The notes beneath the pieces were generated by a model. The model ran no database searches. It saw only the letters and a list, made by a program, of their open reading frames with translations, and was not told the DNA's origin. From Pseudohongiella sp. (GTDB taxonomy: Bacteria > Pseudomonadota > Gammaproteobacteria > Pseudomonadales > Pseudohongiellaceae), in contig NZ_DRFV01000008.1 of the NCBI RefSeq assembly GCF_011050365.1, positions 248,001 through 312,000 on the forward strand: a stretch of 64,000 nucleotides of DNA. The letters are read 5' to 3'. Made by a program: the position numbers and the translations under genes. Of this stretch, positions 45,021 through 53,178 are shown one piece after another. How positions within the stretch are numbered: the first letter of the stretch is position 1; the number at the start of each line of letters is the position of its first letter.

Positions 45021-46580
45021 ATGTTTAAGCGGAAACTGTACCTGTTTGCCGGTGTCTCCACGGCGGCCCTGATTGTGGTGTTGATGGCAGCTGCGGTATC
45101 GGCACAAATTACCCGGCAGAATCTCTCGCAGAGCACCATGGCGCAGACGTTGCTTATCGAGCATCAGCAGCTGTCGAGTATCTCCTATCGGTTATTCAAA
45201 CAACTGACGGATGGATTGATATTCGGGCAGACTGCCAACCAGGCGGGTGTGCGCAACAAGCAGCAGCAAATCGACGAGTCCATCAATAACATTCGTCGTC
45301 TCGAGCTTGCGCAACGCCAACAACTTGGCCTTGAGATTACGCGCGGCAGTGTTGAGGACACGGAGGGGCTTGCTCAGCTGATTGCGCAGATCATTGATGA
45401 ATTTCGCGCTATCGCCGCCAACCGGGATGATGTCCCGTTGAATATGCAAGACAGTTTGCGTACCTTGCTTGAGGTCACGATCGACAATCAGTTCCGTGAA
45501 GCGATCAACGACGCGGTCACCCGGCAAAGCAGTGTGGTTGTGGCTATCAATGCCCGCATTGATATGCTGAATACCGCAATTGTATGGTTCACCGTAGCGT
45601 TTGGTGTATTGGGTCTGCCTCTGATCATATTGGCCTGCTGGTGGTTGATCAATCAACTCTATCCGCCACTGCAGGCGATCTCCAATGGTGCCAAAGCGCT
45701 GGCGCAGGGTAGCTACGACCATCGCTTGCCGGATAACCTGGATAGCGAATTTGATCCTATCGTCGAGTCCTTTAACTCCATGGGCCGACAGTTGCAGGAG
45801 CATGAGCTGTCGGTGGAGCGTTCCCGAAAGCAGCTTGAATTTGAAGTCGAGCAGCGCACCCGTGAACTGACGGATGCAAATGCCAAACTTACCGATATTG
45901 ATAACAGGCGCCGTCAGTTCCTGGCAGATCTGAGTCATGAGCTGCGCACGCCACTGACCGTCATCCGGGGTGAGGCCCAGGTCACCTTGCGTCAGCCTGT
46001 GATCAGTGAAACTGCAGGCCGACAGACCCTGGAAGTGATCCACGGCCAGGCTGTGGGGCTGAGCCGGCTGGTTGACGATCTGCTGCTGCTGGCGCGGGCC
46101 GAGTCTGGCCAATTGATACTGGAGCCCGAGACGTTCGCGATCGAGCCCTGGCTCAGGCAGCAGGTCGATCACTGGCGTCGCCTCGCACCGGATTACAGGA
46201 TTGCGTTTGAATGTGATATCGACAGTCCGCAGACGCTGCTCTCCGGGGATCAACACCGGCTGGCTCAGCTCATGGCGATTCTGATAAACAACGCCATCAA
46301 GTACTCTGAGCCCGATACAACCGTTCTGGTCAAGGCGTTGCAGCGGCCGTATGAGTTGCTGATCAAAATTACCGATCAAGGCGTTGGTATTGCGCCATCC
46401 GACCTTCCGTATATATTTGAGCGCTTCGTCAGGGTCAATCGTTCGATAGAAGGTTCAGGTCTTGGCCTGGCTATCGCGCGAACCATCGCAGAAGCTCACC
46501 ACGGAGTACTGAGTGTCGATTCAGTGCCGGGCCAGGGTTCTACATTCACGTTATGCCTGCCTATGGAGTCGTCATCATGA
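45021..46580 (+). CDS. sensor histidine kinase
   Basis: This 519-residue sensor has a membrane helix near residues 5-27, a periplasmic domain to about residue 185, and a second helix ending in LPLIILACWWLI. A HAMP region and coiled coil follow to about 285. The phosphorylation box FLADLSHELRTPLTVIRGEA places the His at about residue 306. The ATP-binding part shows NNAIKYS, DQGVGIAPSDLPYIFERF and GSGLGLAIARTIAEAH. The periplasmic domain has no family I recognise, so the signal is unknown. The response regulator ATG overlaps its stop (ATGA). Confidence 0.93.
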   Translation: MFKRKLYLFAGVSTAALIVVLMAAAVSAQITRQNLSQSTMAQTLLIEHQQLSSISYRLFKQLTDGLIFGQTANQAGVRNKQQQIDESINNIRRLELAQRQQLGLEITRGSVEDTEGLAQLIAQIIDEFRAIAANRDDVPLNMQDSLRTLLEVTIDNQFREAINDAVTRQSSVVVAINARIDMLNTAIVWFTVAFGVLGLPLIILACWWLINQLYPPLQAISNGAKALAQGSYDHRLPDNLDSEFDPIVESFNSMGRQLQEHELSVERSRKQLEFEVEQRTRELTDANAKLTDIDNRRRQFLADLSHELRTPLTVIRGEAQVTLRQPVISETAGRQTLEVIHGQAVGLSRLVDDLLLLARAESGQLILEPETFAIEPWLRQQVDHWRRLAPDYRIAFECDIDSPQTLLSGDQHRLAQLMAILINNAIKYSEPDTTVLVKALQRPYELLIKITDQGVGIAPSDLPYIFERFVRVNRSIEGSGLGLAIARTIAEAHHGVLSVDSVPGQGSTFTLCLPMESSS

Positions 46581-47269
46581 AAGTGCTGATTGCGGATGAT
46601 GAACGCCCGCTGTTGAATTTTATTGCACGTGGCCTCAGTGCTGAAGGCCTGGACTGTGTCACGGTCAGCGAATTGCATCAGGTCAGCATGCAGGCCCATC
46701 AACATCAGCCCGATGTGATTGTACTGGACCGACTGTTTGGCACAGAGGACAGCGTGCAGGTGTTACCCATGATTCTGCAGCGCTCGCCGCAGAGCCGCAT
46801 TTTACTGTTAACAGCGCTGGATGACGTTAATGAACGGGTGGCCGGTTTGCGCGCGGGGGCCGATGACTATCTGTGTAAACCGTTTGATTTTGAAGAGTTG
46901 CTGGCACGGGTACAGGCACTGGGAAGACGCCTGGACGACCCGCAGCAAGGCACCAACAGTGTGCTCAGGCACGGCAGCCTGACTCTGGATCAGGGCAGCC
47001 GCCTGGTGTGTCTGAATGCACAGGATATCCCGCTGACCAGTCTGGAGTTTGATCTGCTGGCATTCCTGATGCAGAACAGCGGCAAGGCATTGTCCCGGGA
47101 ACGGATCCTCAACAAGGTCTGGGGCAGTCAGTCCGAGCCGTTGACCAATATTGTCGACGTGTATGTCAGCCGGTTGCGGCAGAAAATAGATCCTGCCTCA
47201 CCGGCCGCTTCCATGATCCAGACTGTCCGGGGATTGGGTTACCGCTTCCAGTTATCCCAGAACCCGTAA
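46577..47269 (+). CDS. OmpR-type response regulator
   Basis: This 230-residue regulator has a receiver domain (MKVLIADDERPLLNF, phospho-acceptor Asp in VIVLDRLFG near residue 50, and CKPFDFEELLARV) and a winged-helix DNA-binding domain (TSLEFDLLAFLMQNSGKALSRE, VDVYVSRLRQKID, GLGYRFQL). The start ATG at 46577 overlaps the kinase stop, so the two are coupled. No obvious target gene is beside it; the divergent or convergent neighbours include the carbonic anhydrase-like gene. Confidence 0.94.
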   Translation: MKVLIADDERPLLNFIARGLSAEGLDCVTVSELHQVSMQAHQHQPDVIVLDRLFGTEDSVQVLPMILQRSPQSRILLLTALDDVNERVAGLRAGADDYLCKPFDFEELLARVQALGRRLDDPQQGTNSVLRHGSLTLDQGSRLVCLNAQDIPLTSLEFDLLAFLMQNSGKALSRERILNKVWGSQSEPLTNIVDVYVSRLRQKIDPASPAASMIQTVRGLGYRFQLSQNP

Positions 47270-47285
47270 CCCGGTATTGCGCCAA

Positions 47286-48140
47286 TCATTCGATTGGCGA
47301 CAACAGTGCCGGAGCCGTCACCAGATTGCGAACGCCATGCGCTGCACTCTCAGCGAACACGTTGTCGTTACACCAGTCACCCACGGTTTCGATGTCAACA
47401 AACGCCACCTCAGGGCGGACGCTCCAGCTCACCAGCAAGGGCGATCCGTTTTCATTGTAAGCCGGTCCCGTCGTTGATCCTGCGTATTGAATTGGCGATC
47501 CTGTGTTGGTCGGGATGTTCAGTGCCTGGTGATAACCATTGCGCTCGCCGATAGCCGCCAGCTCGGAGAAGTCCAGCGCTGATCGATCGTTGACCAGCAC
47601 GAAGACCTGACCTTCCACGCGAAGTTGGGTATTCATGGTGTTATCGTTGAGGCAAGCACCCAGGGTTGGTCCGGGCGCAATCTGCGCGCTGGAGAATACA
47701 TAGTGCACTTCGATGGTGTCGCCAGGCTGCAGCGATGCGTTATTGGCCGGGCAGATTTGCCCGCTGACCGGCGCTAGCAGGGCACTGGCCAATTCACCGT
47801 CGTAGACAAAGCCGGTGTGATTGCCGTGGCCGTCGCCATTGCCGGCGTAACTCGTGAATTGCCCACCTTTGTGCTCGGCACTTGCGTGAAAGTGGATGTT
47901 GCACAAGTTCATCTCATCATGCGCCGGTGCCATGCTGAATATGCGCTGATTGTCACCGTGGTGATTGGATAAGTCGCGCGGTGATTGCGGGCCAAAACCC
48001 TGGCCGGCCGTGTTTTCCAGCAATGTCTGATTCTGCTGGTCGATGACACTGTCTGCCACGGCGGCGCCATGATCATTTGCAGAGACTGTCAGCGAAGCTG
48101 ACATGCCTATTGCGCCGATCGTTATTGCCAAGTATTTCAT
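47286..48140 (-). CDS. probable delta-class carbonic anhydrase, exported
   Basis: This 284-residue protein has a signal peptide (MKYLAITIGAIGMSASLTVSA, cleaved before NDHGAA). The segment NLCNIHFHASAEHKGGQFTS recalls bacterial proteins annotated as delta-class carbonic anhydrases, with HFH and a following His as possible zinc ligands. VEVHYV-like strand segments and paired Cys suggest a secreted beta-rich fold. The enzyme would hydrate CO2 in the periplasm. The family call is from memory, and I could not confirm ligands. It lies convergent with the response regulator gene (17-base gap). Confidence 0.6.
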   Translation of the reverse strand: MKYLAITIGAIGMSASLTVSANDHGAAVADSVIDQQNQTLLENTAGQGFGPQSPRDLSNHHGDNQRIFSMAPAHDEMNLCNIHFHASAEHKGGQFTSYAGNGDGHGNHTGFVYDGELASALLAPVSGQICPANNASLQPGDTIEVHYVFSSAQIAPGPTLGACLNDNTMNTQLRVEGQVFVLVNDRSALDFSELAAIGERNGYHQALNIPTNTGSPIQYAGSTTGPAYNENGSPLLVSWSVRPEVAFVDIETVGDWCNDNVFAESAAHGVRNLVTAPALLSPIE

Positions 48141-48262
48141 GCTATCACTCCTGGTGTGGGTTATCAGCCACCCACAGTAGTGATAGATTACGAATTGATA
48201 ATGAACTTTACATTAATATTGGATTAACAGGATTGCCACCGAGGCACACAGAGGTCAGTCAG

Positions 48263-48571
48263 ATGTCCGGAAAATACCCTGACAGGATAAAGCAATTGCC
48301 GGTGTTTGATGGCCGTTTTGATGCTTACAAACTGGCAGCAACAGGCGGCGATGTGTTGTTTGCGTCCTACCCGGCCGGCACCGAGATCCCGCCGCATACC
48401 CATGACACAGACAACTACGGCGTGATTACACGAGGGGAGTTGCTGTTGACCATAAATGGCAGTCAGCAGCGTTTTGGTGTTGGTGACTGGTATCACGTGC
48501 CTGCCAACACCGTTCACGCTGCCACTTTTGACGCAGACACGGATGAAATCGAATTCTGGTTTGCGCCCTGA
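48263..48571 (+). CDS. small cupin protein
   Basis: This 102-residue single-domain cupin has the first metal motif in PPHTHDTDNYGVITRGELLL (His-x-His, then Glu) and the second in WYHVPANTVHAATFDADTDE. No catalytic role can be read; such proteins often bind small acids or metals. The start at 48263 has GAGG eight bases upstream; the frame stays open further up without support. It is convergent with the next reverse-strand gene. Confidence 0.85.
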   Translation: MSGKYPDRIKQLPVFDGRFDAYKLAATGGDVLFASYPAGTEIPPHTHDTDNYGVITRGELLLTINGSQQRFGVGDWYHVPANTVHAATFDADTDEIEFWFAP

Positions 48572-48576
48572 GCGCG

Positions 48577-48768
48577 CTAGCGCTTTTTGGACGATTTGGG
48601 CCCCAGCAAGAGCCACAGTATCAGCCCCAGTACCGGCAATAACAGCAATACGAGTATCCAGAGCAGTTTGCTGGTGCCGCCGGCGGAACTCTGCGCCACC
48701 TGAACCACCGCCCAGATGATCACAATCAGCCAGATCAGGCCCAGTACACCATTAATTTCAACTCCCAT
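48577..48768 (-). CDS. small PLDc_N-type membrane protein
   Basis: This 63-residue protein has two hydrophobic helices (LGLIWLIVIIWAVVQVA and LLWILVLLLLPVLGLILWLLLG) and a basic C-terminus KSSKKR. It matches the phospholipase-D nuclease N-terminal (PLDc_N) domain family, which usually forms membrane hairpins without any nuclease part. The ATG at 48768 follows GGAGA; the ATG at 48783 lacks a site. Function unknown. Confidence 0.75.
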   Translation of the reverse strand: MGVEINGVLGLIWLIVIIWAVVQVAQSSAGGTSKLLWILVLLLLPVLGLILWLLLGPKSSKKR

Positions 48769-48910
48769 CGGTTTGGTCTCCATTCGGGTATTCAGTACCC
48801 GTGTGTAAAAAGTAAAGGTCTGCGGCTGCCGGCATCGAGCACAGCACCTGCCTGTTAATTGAACTTACTCCTCGTTTCGGGGCGATACAATGACTTTTAA
48901 CGCAGACCGT

Positions 48911-49426
48911 CTAAATCGCCTTGATCCAGTCAACACAGAGTAGAAAGGAACCTTCGCGTTTATCGGCGAGCAGAAAACCCATTTCTTCGACGCCGGCCGG
49001 GTCAAAGGCCGGGCCTGACAATTTCCGGCCGCGCACGGTGGCCTGCAACTGACTGAAATGCAGGCGCAGCTCCAGCCAGGTGTTTTCAATGGTCTCGAAA
49101 GTCGTGGCGTAGGCAATGCGGGAGCCCTGATAGTGGGCATTGGTATACAGCCTGAACTGATAAGGACGGCCGTCGCCCCGCACGCGCAGTAGCACACTGT
49201 CAGCAGCACTGAGATCATGGTGCTGTTTACGGGCCCGAATGGAGGCAAAACCACTGTTATTGGTCAGGGCAATACGGCCCGCGAATATCAGCCTGCCATC
49301 AACAATCTGCGGGCTGCTGCGCGACTCTCCACCCATAACACTGTCGTTGACAGGGTGCCAGGCGGTGATGCTGCAAGGATCGCTAAAATCCATTAAGGTC
49401 AGGGGTTCGTAAGGTTCTGTATTCAT
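48911..49426 (-). CDS. CIA30 domain protein
   Basis: This 171-residue protein has the CIA30 (complex I intermediate-associated protein 30) pattern, including WHPVNDSVMGGESRSSPQIVDGRLIFAG and FASIRARKQHHDLSAADSVLLRVRG. In bacteria the function is unknown; the domain may bind sugars or assist protein assembly. No signal peptide is seen. The start at 49426 is the only in-frame ATG near the domain, with a weak ribosome site. It is divergent from the CDGSH-FMN fusion gene, 56 bases away, so the promoters are shared. Confidence 0.82.
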   Translation of the reverse strand: MNTEPYEPLTLMDFSDPCSITAWHPVNDSVMGGESRSSPQIVDGRLIFAGRIALTNNSGFASIRARKQHHDLSAADSVLLRVRGDGRPYQFRLYTNAHYQGSRIAYATTFETIENTWLELRLHFSQLQATVRGRKLSGPAFDPAGVEEMGFLLADKREGSFLLCVDWIKAI

Positions 49427-49482
49427 GTTGTAACCATGGACTGATACCCTTGGCCCAGTCAACTTAAACAGAGGTTTTTGTC

Positions 49483-51006
49483 ATGAGCGAACCGATAGTA
49501 GCGGATAACAAGCCCATCAAGAAATCGTTGACCAAGGGTGAGACTTACTTCTTCTGTGCCTGTGGCCGGTCCGGTGATCAGCCTTTCTGCGACGGCTCTC
49601 ACAAAGGCACGGGAATTACGCCGAAGAAATTCACTGCCGAGGGCAGTGAAGATGCCTACCTGTGCCAATGCAAGCACACCCGTAATCCGCCGTATTGTGA
49701 CGGCACGCACAAACGCTTTACAGACGACCAGGTGGGCAAGGCGGCGGCAGATGCCGGCATCATCGCCACGTCGACCAAGGAAGAACCAACACTGTCATTC
49801 ATCCAGCAGCTTGCCAAGGACGGCCTGTCATCGGTTGGCCATCACGGGCCGATGACGGCAATGGGCGTGCCACGGCATTCGCTGCCGCATTGGGATGATA
49901 TACAGATCATGGTGGCGCAGATGGCTAACAAACCCCTGATGGATGATGTGGCCGTCGCAACCGAACTGGTCATCGGACCGGAGGCGAAGAAACCGCTGCT
50001 ACTGAAAATGCCCTTGTTTGTATCCGACATGAGCTTTGGCGCGTTGTCAGAAGAAGCAAAAGTCGCCCTGGCGAAAGGTGCCGAACTTGCCGGCACTGGC
50101 ATCTGCTCGGGTGAAGGCGGTATGTTGCCCGAAGAGCAAGAGGCAAACTCACGTTATTTCTTTGAGTTGGGGAGCGCAGCATTTGGCTACAGCGAAGAAC
50201 TGCTGGCGCGCGTGCAGGCGTTCCATTTCAAGGGTGGTCAAGGCGCCAAGACGGGCACCGGGGGGCACCTGCCGGGCAGCAAGAATCAGGGCAGAATATC
50301 GGAGGTGCGTGGCATTCCCGAAGGGGAGGACGCGATATCGCCACCTACATTCAAGGATCTGTCGACCGTTGCGCATTTCAAAAGCTTCGCTGGCCGGGTC
50401 CGGGAAATAACCGGCGGTATTCCGGTTGGCTTCAAGTTAAGCGCCAATCATATTGAGCGCGACATCCAGTTTGCACTGGACGCGGGTGCTGACTATATCA
50501 TTCTGGATGGCCGCGGCGGTGGCACCGGCGCAGCGCCGGAAATGTTTCGTGATCATATCAGCGTGCCCACGATTCCGGCGCTGGCGCGGGCCCGCCATTA
50601 TCTGGACAAACAAAACGCCAGTGGTCGGGTGACACTCATTATTACCGGTGGTTTGCGAGTGCCGACGGATTTTGTCAAGGCGCTGGCGCTGGGTGCTGAT
50701 GGCATTGCCGTAGCTAACAGCGCCATGCAGTCAATCGGATGCATGGGCGCCAGAATCTGCAATACCAATAATTGCCCGGCGGGTATCGCCACGCAGCGTC
50801 CGGAGTTGCGGCAACGCCTTGATATTGATGACGCCGCCGGGCGGCTGAAGAACTTCCTGGAGGCATCGGTGGCGCTGATGCAGGTCATGGCGCGGGCCTG
50901 CGGTCATGATTCGCTGAACCAGCTCAATAACAACGACCTGGCAACCTGGCATCGCGAGATGGCGGATTTATCGGGTGTGCGTTACTCTGGCTTTAATGCA
51001 CGTTAA
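49483..51006 (+). CDS. CDGSH iron-sulfur plus glutamate-synthase-like FMN fusion protein
   Basis: This 507-residue protein begins with two CDGSH [2Fe-2S] motifs: C25-x-C27 with C36 and H40, and C61-x-C63 with C72 and H76. Residues from about 110 to 500 match the FMN-binding domain of glutamate synthase: KGGQGAKTGTGGHLPG, LDGRGGGTGAAPEMF, and CMGARICNTNNCPAG. The last keeps the C-x5-C-x4-C pattern of a [3Fe-4S] cluster. There is no glutaminase domain, so it cannot make glutamate from glutamine on its own. True GltBD is elsewhere in the window. Redox enzyme with FMN and three Fe-S clusters is the best reading. AGAGG precedes the ATG. Confidence 0.85.
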   Translation: MSEPIVADNKPIKKSLTKGETYFFCACGRSGDQPFCDGSHKGTGITPKKFTAEGSEDAYLCQCKHTRNPPYCDGTHKRFTDDQVGKAAADAGIIATSTKEEPTLSFIQQLAKDGLSSVGHHGPMTAMGVPRHSLPHWDDIQIMVAQMANKPLMDDVAVATELVIGPEAKKPLLLKMPLFVSDMSFGALSEEAKVALAKGAELAGTGICSGEGGMLPEEQEANSRYFFELGSAAFGYSEELLARVQAFHFKGGQGAKTGTGGHLPGSKNQGRISEVRGIPEGEDAISPPTFKDLSTVAHFKSFAGRVREITGGIPVGFKLSANHIERDIQFALDAGADYIILDGRGGGTGAAPEMFRDHISVPTIPALARARHYLDKQNASGRVTLIITGGLRVPTDFVKALALGADGIAVANSAMQSIGCMGARICNTNNCPAGIATQRPELRQRLDIDDAAGRLKNFLEASVALMQVMARACGHDSLNQLNNNDLATWHREMADLSGVRYSGFNAR

Positions 51007-51054
51007 ACAACAAGGCTGTCGCTTCTGACAGCCGACGATAAGGAGAGAGTAGGA

Positions 51055-51435
51055 ATGTTCAGCCACATCATGCTGGGAGCCAATGATATTGACGCATCAA
51101 AGACATTTTACGATGCTACGCTGGGAGCCCTGGGCGTTCAGCCGGGGATGGTCGATGCCAAGGGGCGTTGTTTCTATCGGACCAAAACCGGTGTTTTTGC
51201 TTTGAGTAAGCCGATTGACGGCGAAGCCGCCTGCAATGGCAACGGCAGTACCATCGGTTTTGCTGCCGACAGTCCGGAGGCGGCCGATGCCTGGCACAAA
51301 GCAGGCCTGGCCAACGGTGGCAGCGCCTGTGAAGATCCACCCGGCGTGCGTGAAGGCGCCGGCATCAAGATGTACCTGGCCTATCTGCGCGACCCTTCAG
51401 GCAACAAAGTTTGTGCTTTGCACCGGGTAGCATAG
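51055..51435 (+). CDS. VOC (glyoxalase/bleomycin-resistance-like) protein
   Basis: This 126-residue single VOC protein starts MFSHIMLGANDIDASKTFYDATLGALG and ends YLAYLRDPSGNKVCALH, both typical of the family with paired beta-alpha-beta repeats. Metal ligands would be the His near residue 4 and a Glu/His near the C-terminus. No activity is predictable; many such proteins bind small electrophiles or antibiotics. It is 48 bases downstream of the CDGSH-FMN gene and may be co-transcribed. Confidence 0.85.
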   Translation: MFSHIMLGANDIDASKTFYDATLGALGVQPGMVDAKGRCFYRTKTGVFALSKPIDGEAACNGNGSTIGFAADSPEAADAWHKAGLANGGSACEDPPGVREGAGIKMYLAYLRDPSGNKVCALHRVA

Positions 51436-51488
51436 GTTTTTCATCAGCCAGCACAGGCGTGCCGCCCGCGTGAGCGGGCGGGCGCAAA

Positions 51489-53114
51489 TCATTCCTGCTC
51501 TACCGCCTCTTCAAGATCATCTTCCAGATCTACAGCCTCGTCTTCATCCTTTCTCTCCAGCGCTTCTGTGTGACGCAGGAAATCCGCCTGATCGCCGTAA
51601 TAATCATCAACCGCATGCTCTGATGATACCGGGCTGAGGTAGAACGACTCGGTCAGACCTTCTTCGCGCATGGCCAGCCCGGTCAGACAGGCCTTGATGA
51701 CATGTGCGCTATTCAGCGTGGTCATGTAAGTCGGGTCCAGGTACGGGTGCAGTTCCACCAGTTCAAAACCAACGACGTTGGCTTCTGCGCACAGTCGACG
51801 GACGATGGTAATTGATTCGCGCATATCAAGGCCGCCTGACACTGGGGTGCCGGTAGCGACGGCGAATGCCGGATCGATGACGTCAATGTCAAAAGAGATA
51901 TAAAGCTTGCGACCTTCTTCGCTGGCCTCTTTCACCACCCGTTCAAGGGTCGCGTCCCAGCCGCGCTGTTCCACTTCCGCCATAGTGTGATAACGCATGC
52001 CGTTTTCGCGCATCCATTTGAAGGCAGCTTCATCAGGTCCGCTGGAGCGCAGCCCCACCTGAATGTAGTCCTCCATGCGCACATGTCCTTCATTCAGCAG
52101 ACGATAGACCGGTGCACCATGGCTGATCAGGTGCGCGCTGCCCCACCAGGCGTCGTAGTGAGAGTCAAAGTGAATGACTGATACGCGTTCTTTGCCGTGC
52201 ACATCCGCCATCGCGGCGACGTTCGAGTAGGACAGCGAGTGGTCACCGCCCACGATGACCGGTACGGCACCGGTGTTGCCGATCTCGCGCACGACTTCGC
52301 GGATGTGTTGCATGGAGCGTTCGGTGCTGGCGTTGTCGATGGCAATGTCACCGTAGTCAACGATATTGAGTACGCTGCCAGGGTTAACCTGAACGTACTG
52401 GTCCATGCCTCCCAAAGCGCGGCCCCGCACGCGCATGTCCGTGGTGGCCTGCGCGCCTGAATCGCGCCAGCCCGAGCCCATGTTCAGAGGGGCGCCGACA
52501 ATCGCCACATCCACCTCGGCTGCTTCCAGGTCTTCCGGCGTCAGCGCCAGCGGGAAACCGCCAAATGTGGGAGGACCGCCACCGCCGTTGTAGCGACCCA
52601 GTGAAATGGTGCCGGGCTCACGCTCCGGGTCCATGGATGCAGGCCGGCGCAGGCGCCAGGCATTGAACATGGGGGAGTCGGTGTTGAGTGCGATATTGGG
52701 TGCGTCGCGATCTGCGTCGTAACGCTGGGCGCTGATCACGCCTTGCATGGCCTCGACCCAGGTCAGGATATGTTCCGGCGTGTTCTCTTCAAGGTACTCA
52801 ACCGTATCTTCCAGGCTGCCCCGGAAACGACCGGCATCGCCGCTTTGCAGAAATTCGACCTGCTCTTCGCTAAGCAGAGCGAGCTTGTCAGACACACTGT
52901 CAGGTAATTCAATTCCCGGGCGGTCGTTCTCGCGCGGGTCTTCGGTATCGTAAGGGTAAGGGTTGGTGCCGGTGACATGCTCGGGTTCATCCGCCGCTGT
53001 GGCCGGCTGCGCCGCCAGTTGGGTGCTGGCGCTCAGGCCTGCCCACATGATGGCAGCGGCGAGTGGTAATAGTCTGGTGTTAGTGAGTGTTTTGGTATTT
53101 TTCGTTTTCATCAT
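51489..53114 (-). CDS. exported agmatinase-family ureohydrolase, intact metal site
   Basis: This 541-residue protein has a signal peptide (ending near AAQPATAA), an N-terminal domain of about 160 residues and then an arginase/agmatinase domain. All metal ligands are present: VGGDHS (H292), FDSHYD (D317, H319, D321) and SFDIDVID (D409, D411). It should hydrolyse a guanidino compound to urea in the periplasm. The C-terminus (KDEDEAVDLEDDLEEAVEQ) is strongly acidic. The start is the ATG at 53114; GGAA lies just upstream. It lies downstream of a paralogue with a broken metal site, 64 bases apart on the same strand. Agmatine, arginine and other guanidines are all candidates. Confidence 0.88.
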   Translation of the reverse strand: MMKTKNTKTLTNTRLLPLAAAIMWAGLSASTQLAAQPATAADEPEHVTGTNPYPYDTEDPRENDRPGIELPDSVSDKLALLSEEQVEFLQSGDAGRFRGSLEDTVEYLEENTPEHILTWVEAMQGVISAQRYDADRDAPNIALNTDSPMFNAWRLRRPASMDPEREPGTISLGRYNGGGGPPTFGGFPLALTPEDLEAAEVDVAIVGAPLNMGSGWRDSGAQATTDMRVRGRALGGMDQYVQVNPGSVLNIVDYGDIAIDNASTERSMQHIREVVREIGNTGAVPVIVGGDHSLSYSNVAAMADVHGKERVSVIHFDSHYDAWWGSAHLISHGAPVYRLLNEGHVRMEDYIQVGLRSSGPDEAAFKWMRENGMRYHTMAEVEQRGWDATLERVVKEASEEGRKLYISFDIDVIDPAFAVATGTPVSGGLDMRESITIVRRLCAEANVVGFELVELHPYLDPTYMTTLNSAHVIKACLTGLAMREEGLTESFYLSPVSSEHAVDDYYGDQADFLRHTEALERKDEDEAVDLEDDLEEAVEQE

Positions 53115-53178
53115 ACGTATTCCAGTCATCAGTGCGGGTTTGAGGACGCTGTCAGGATTGTGGCCATGGTTCATGGGC

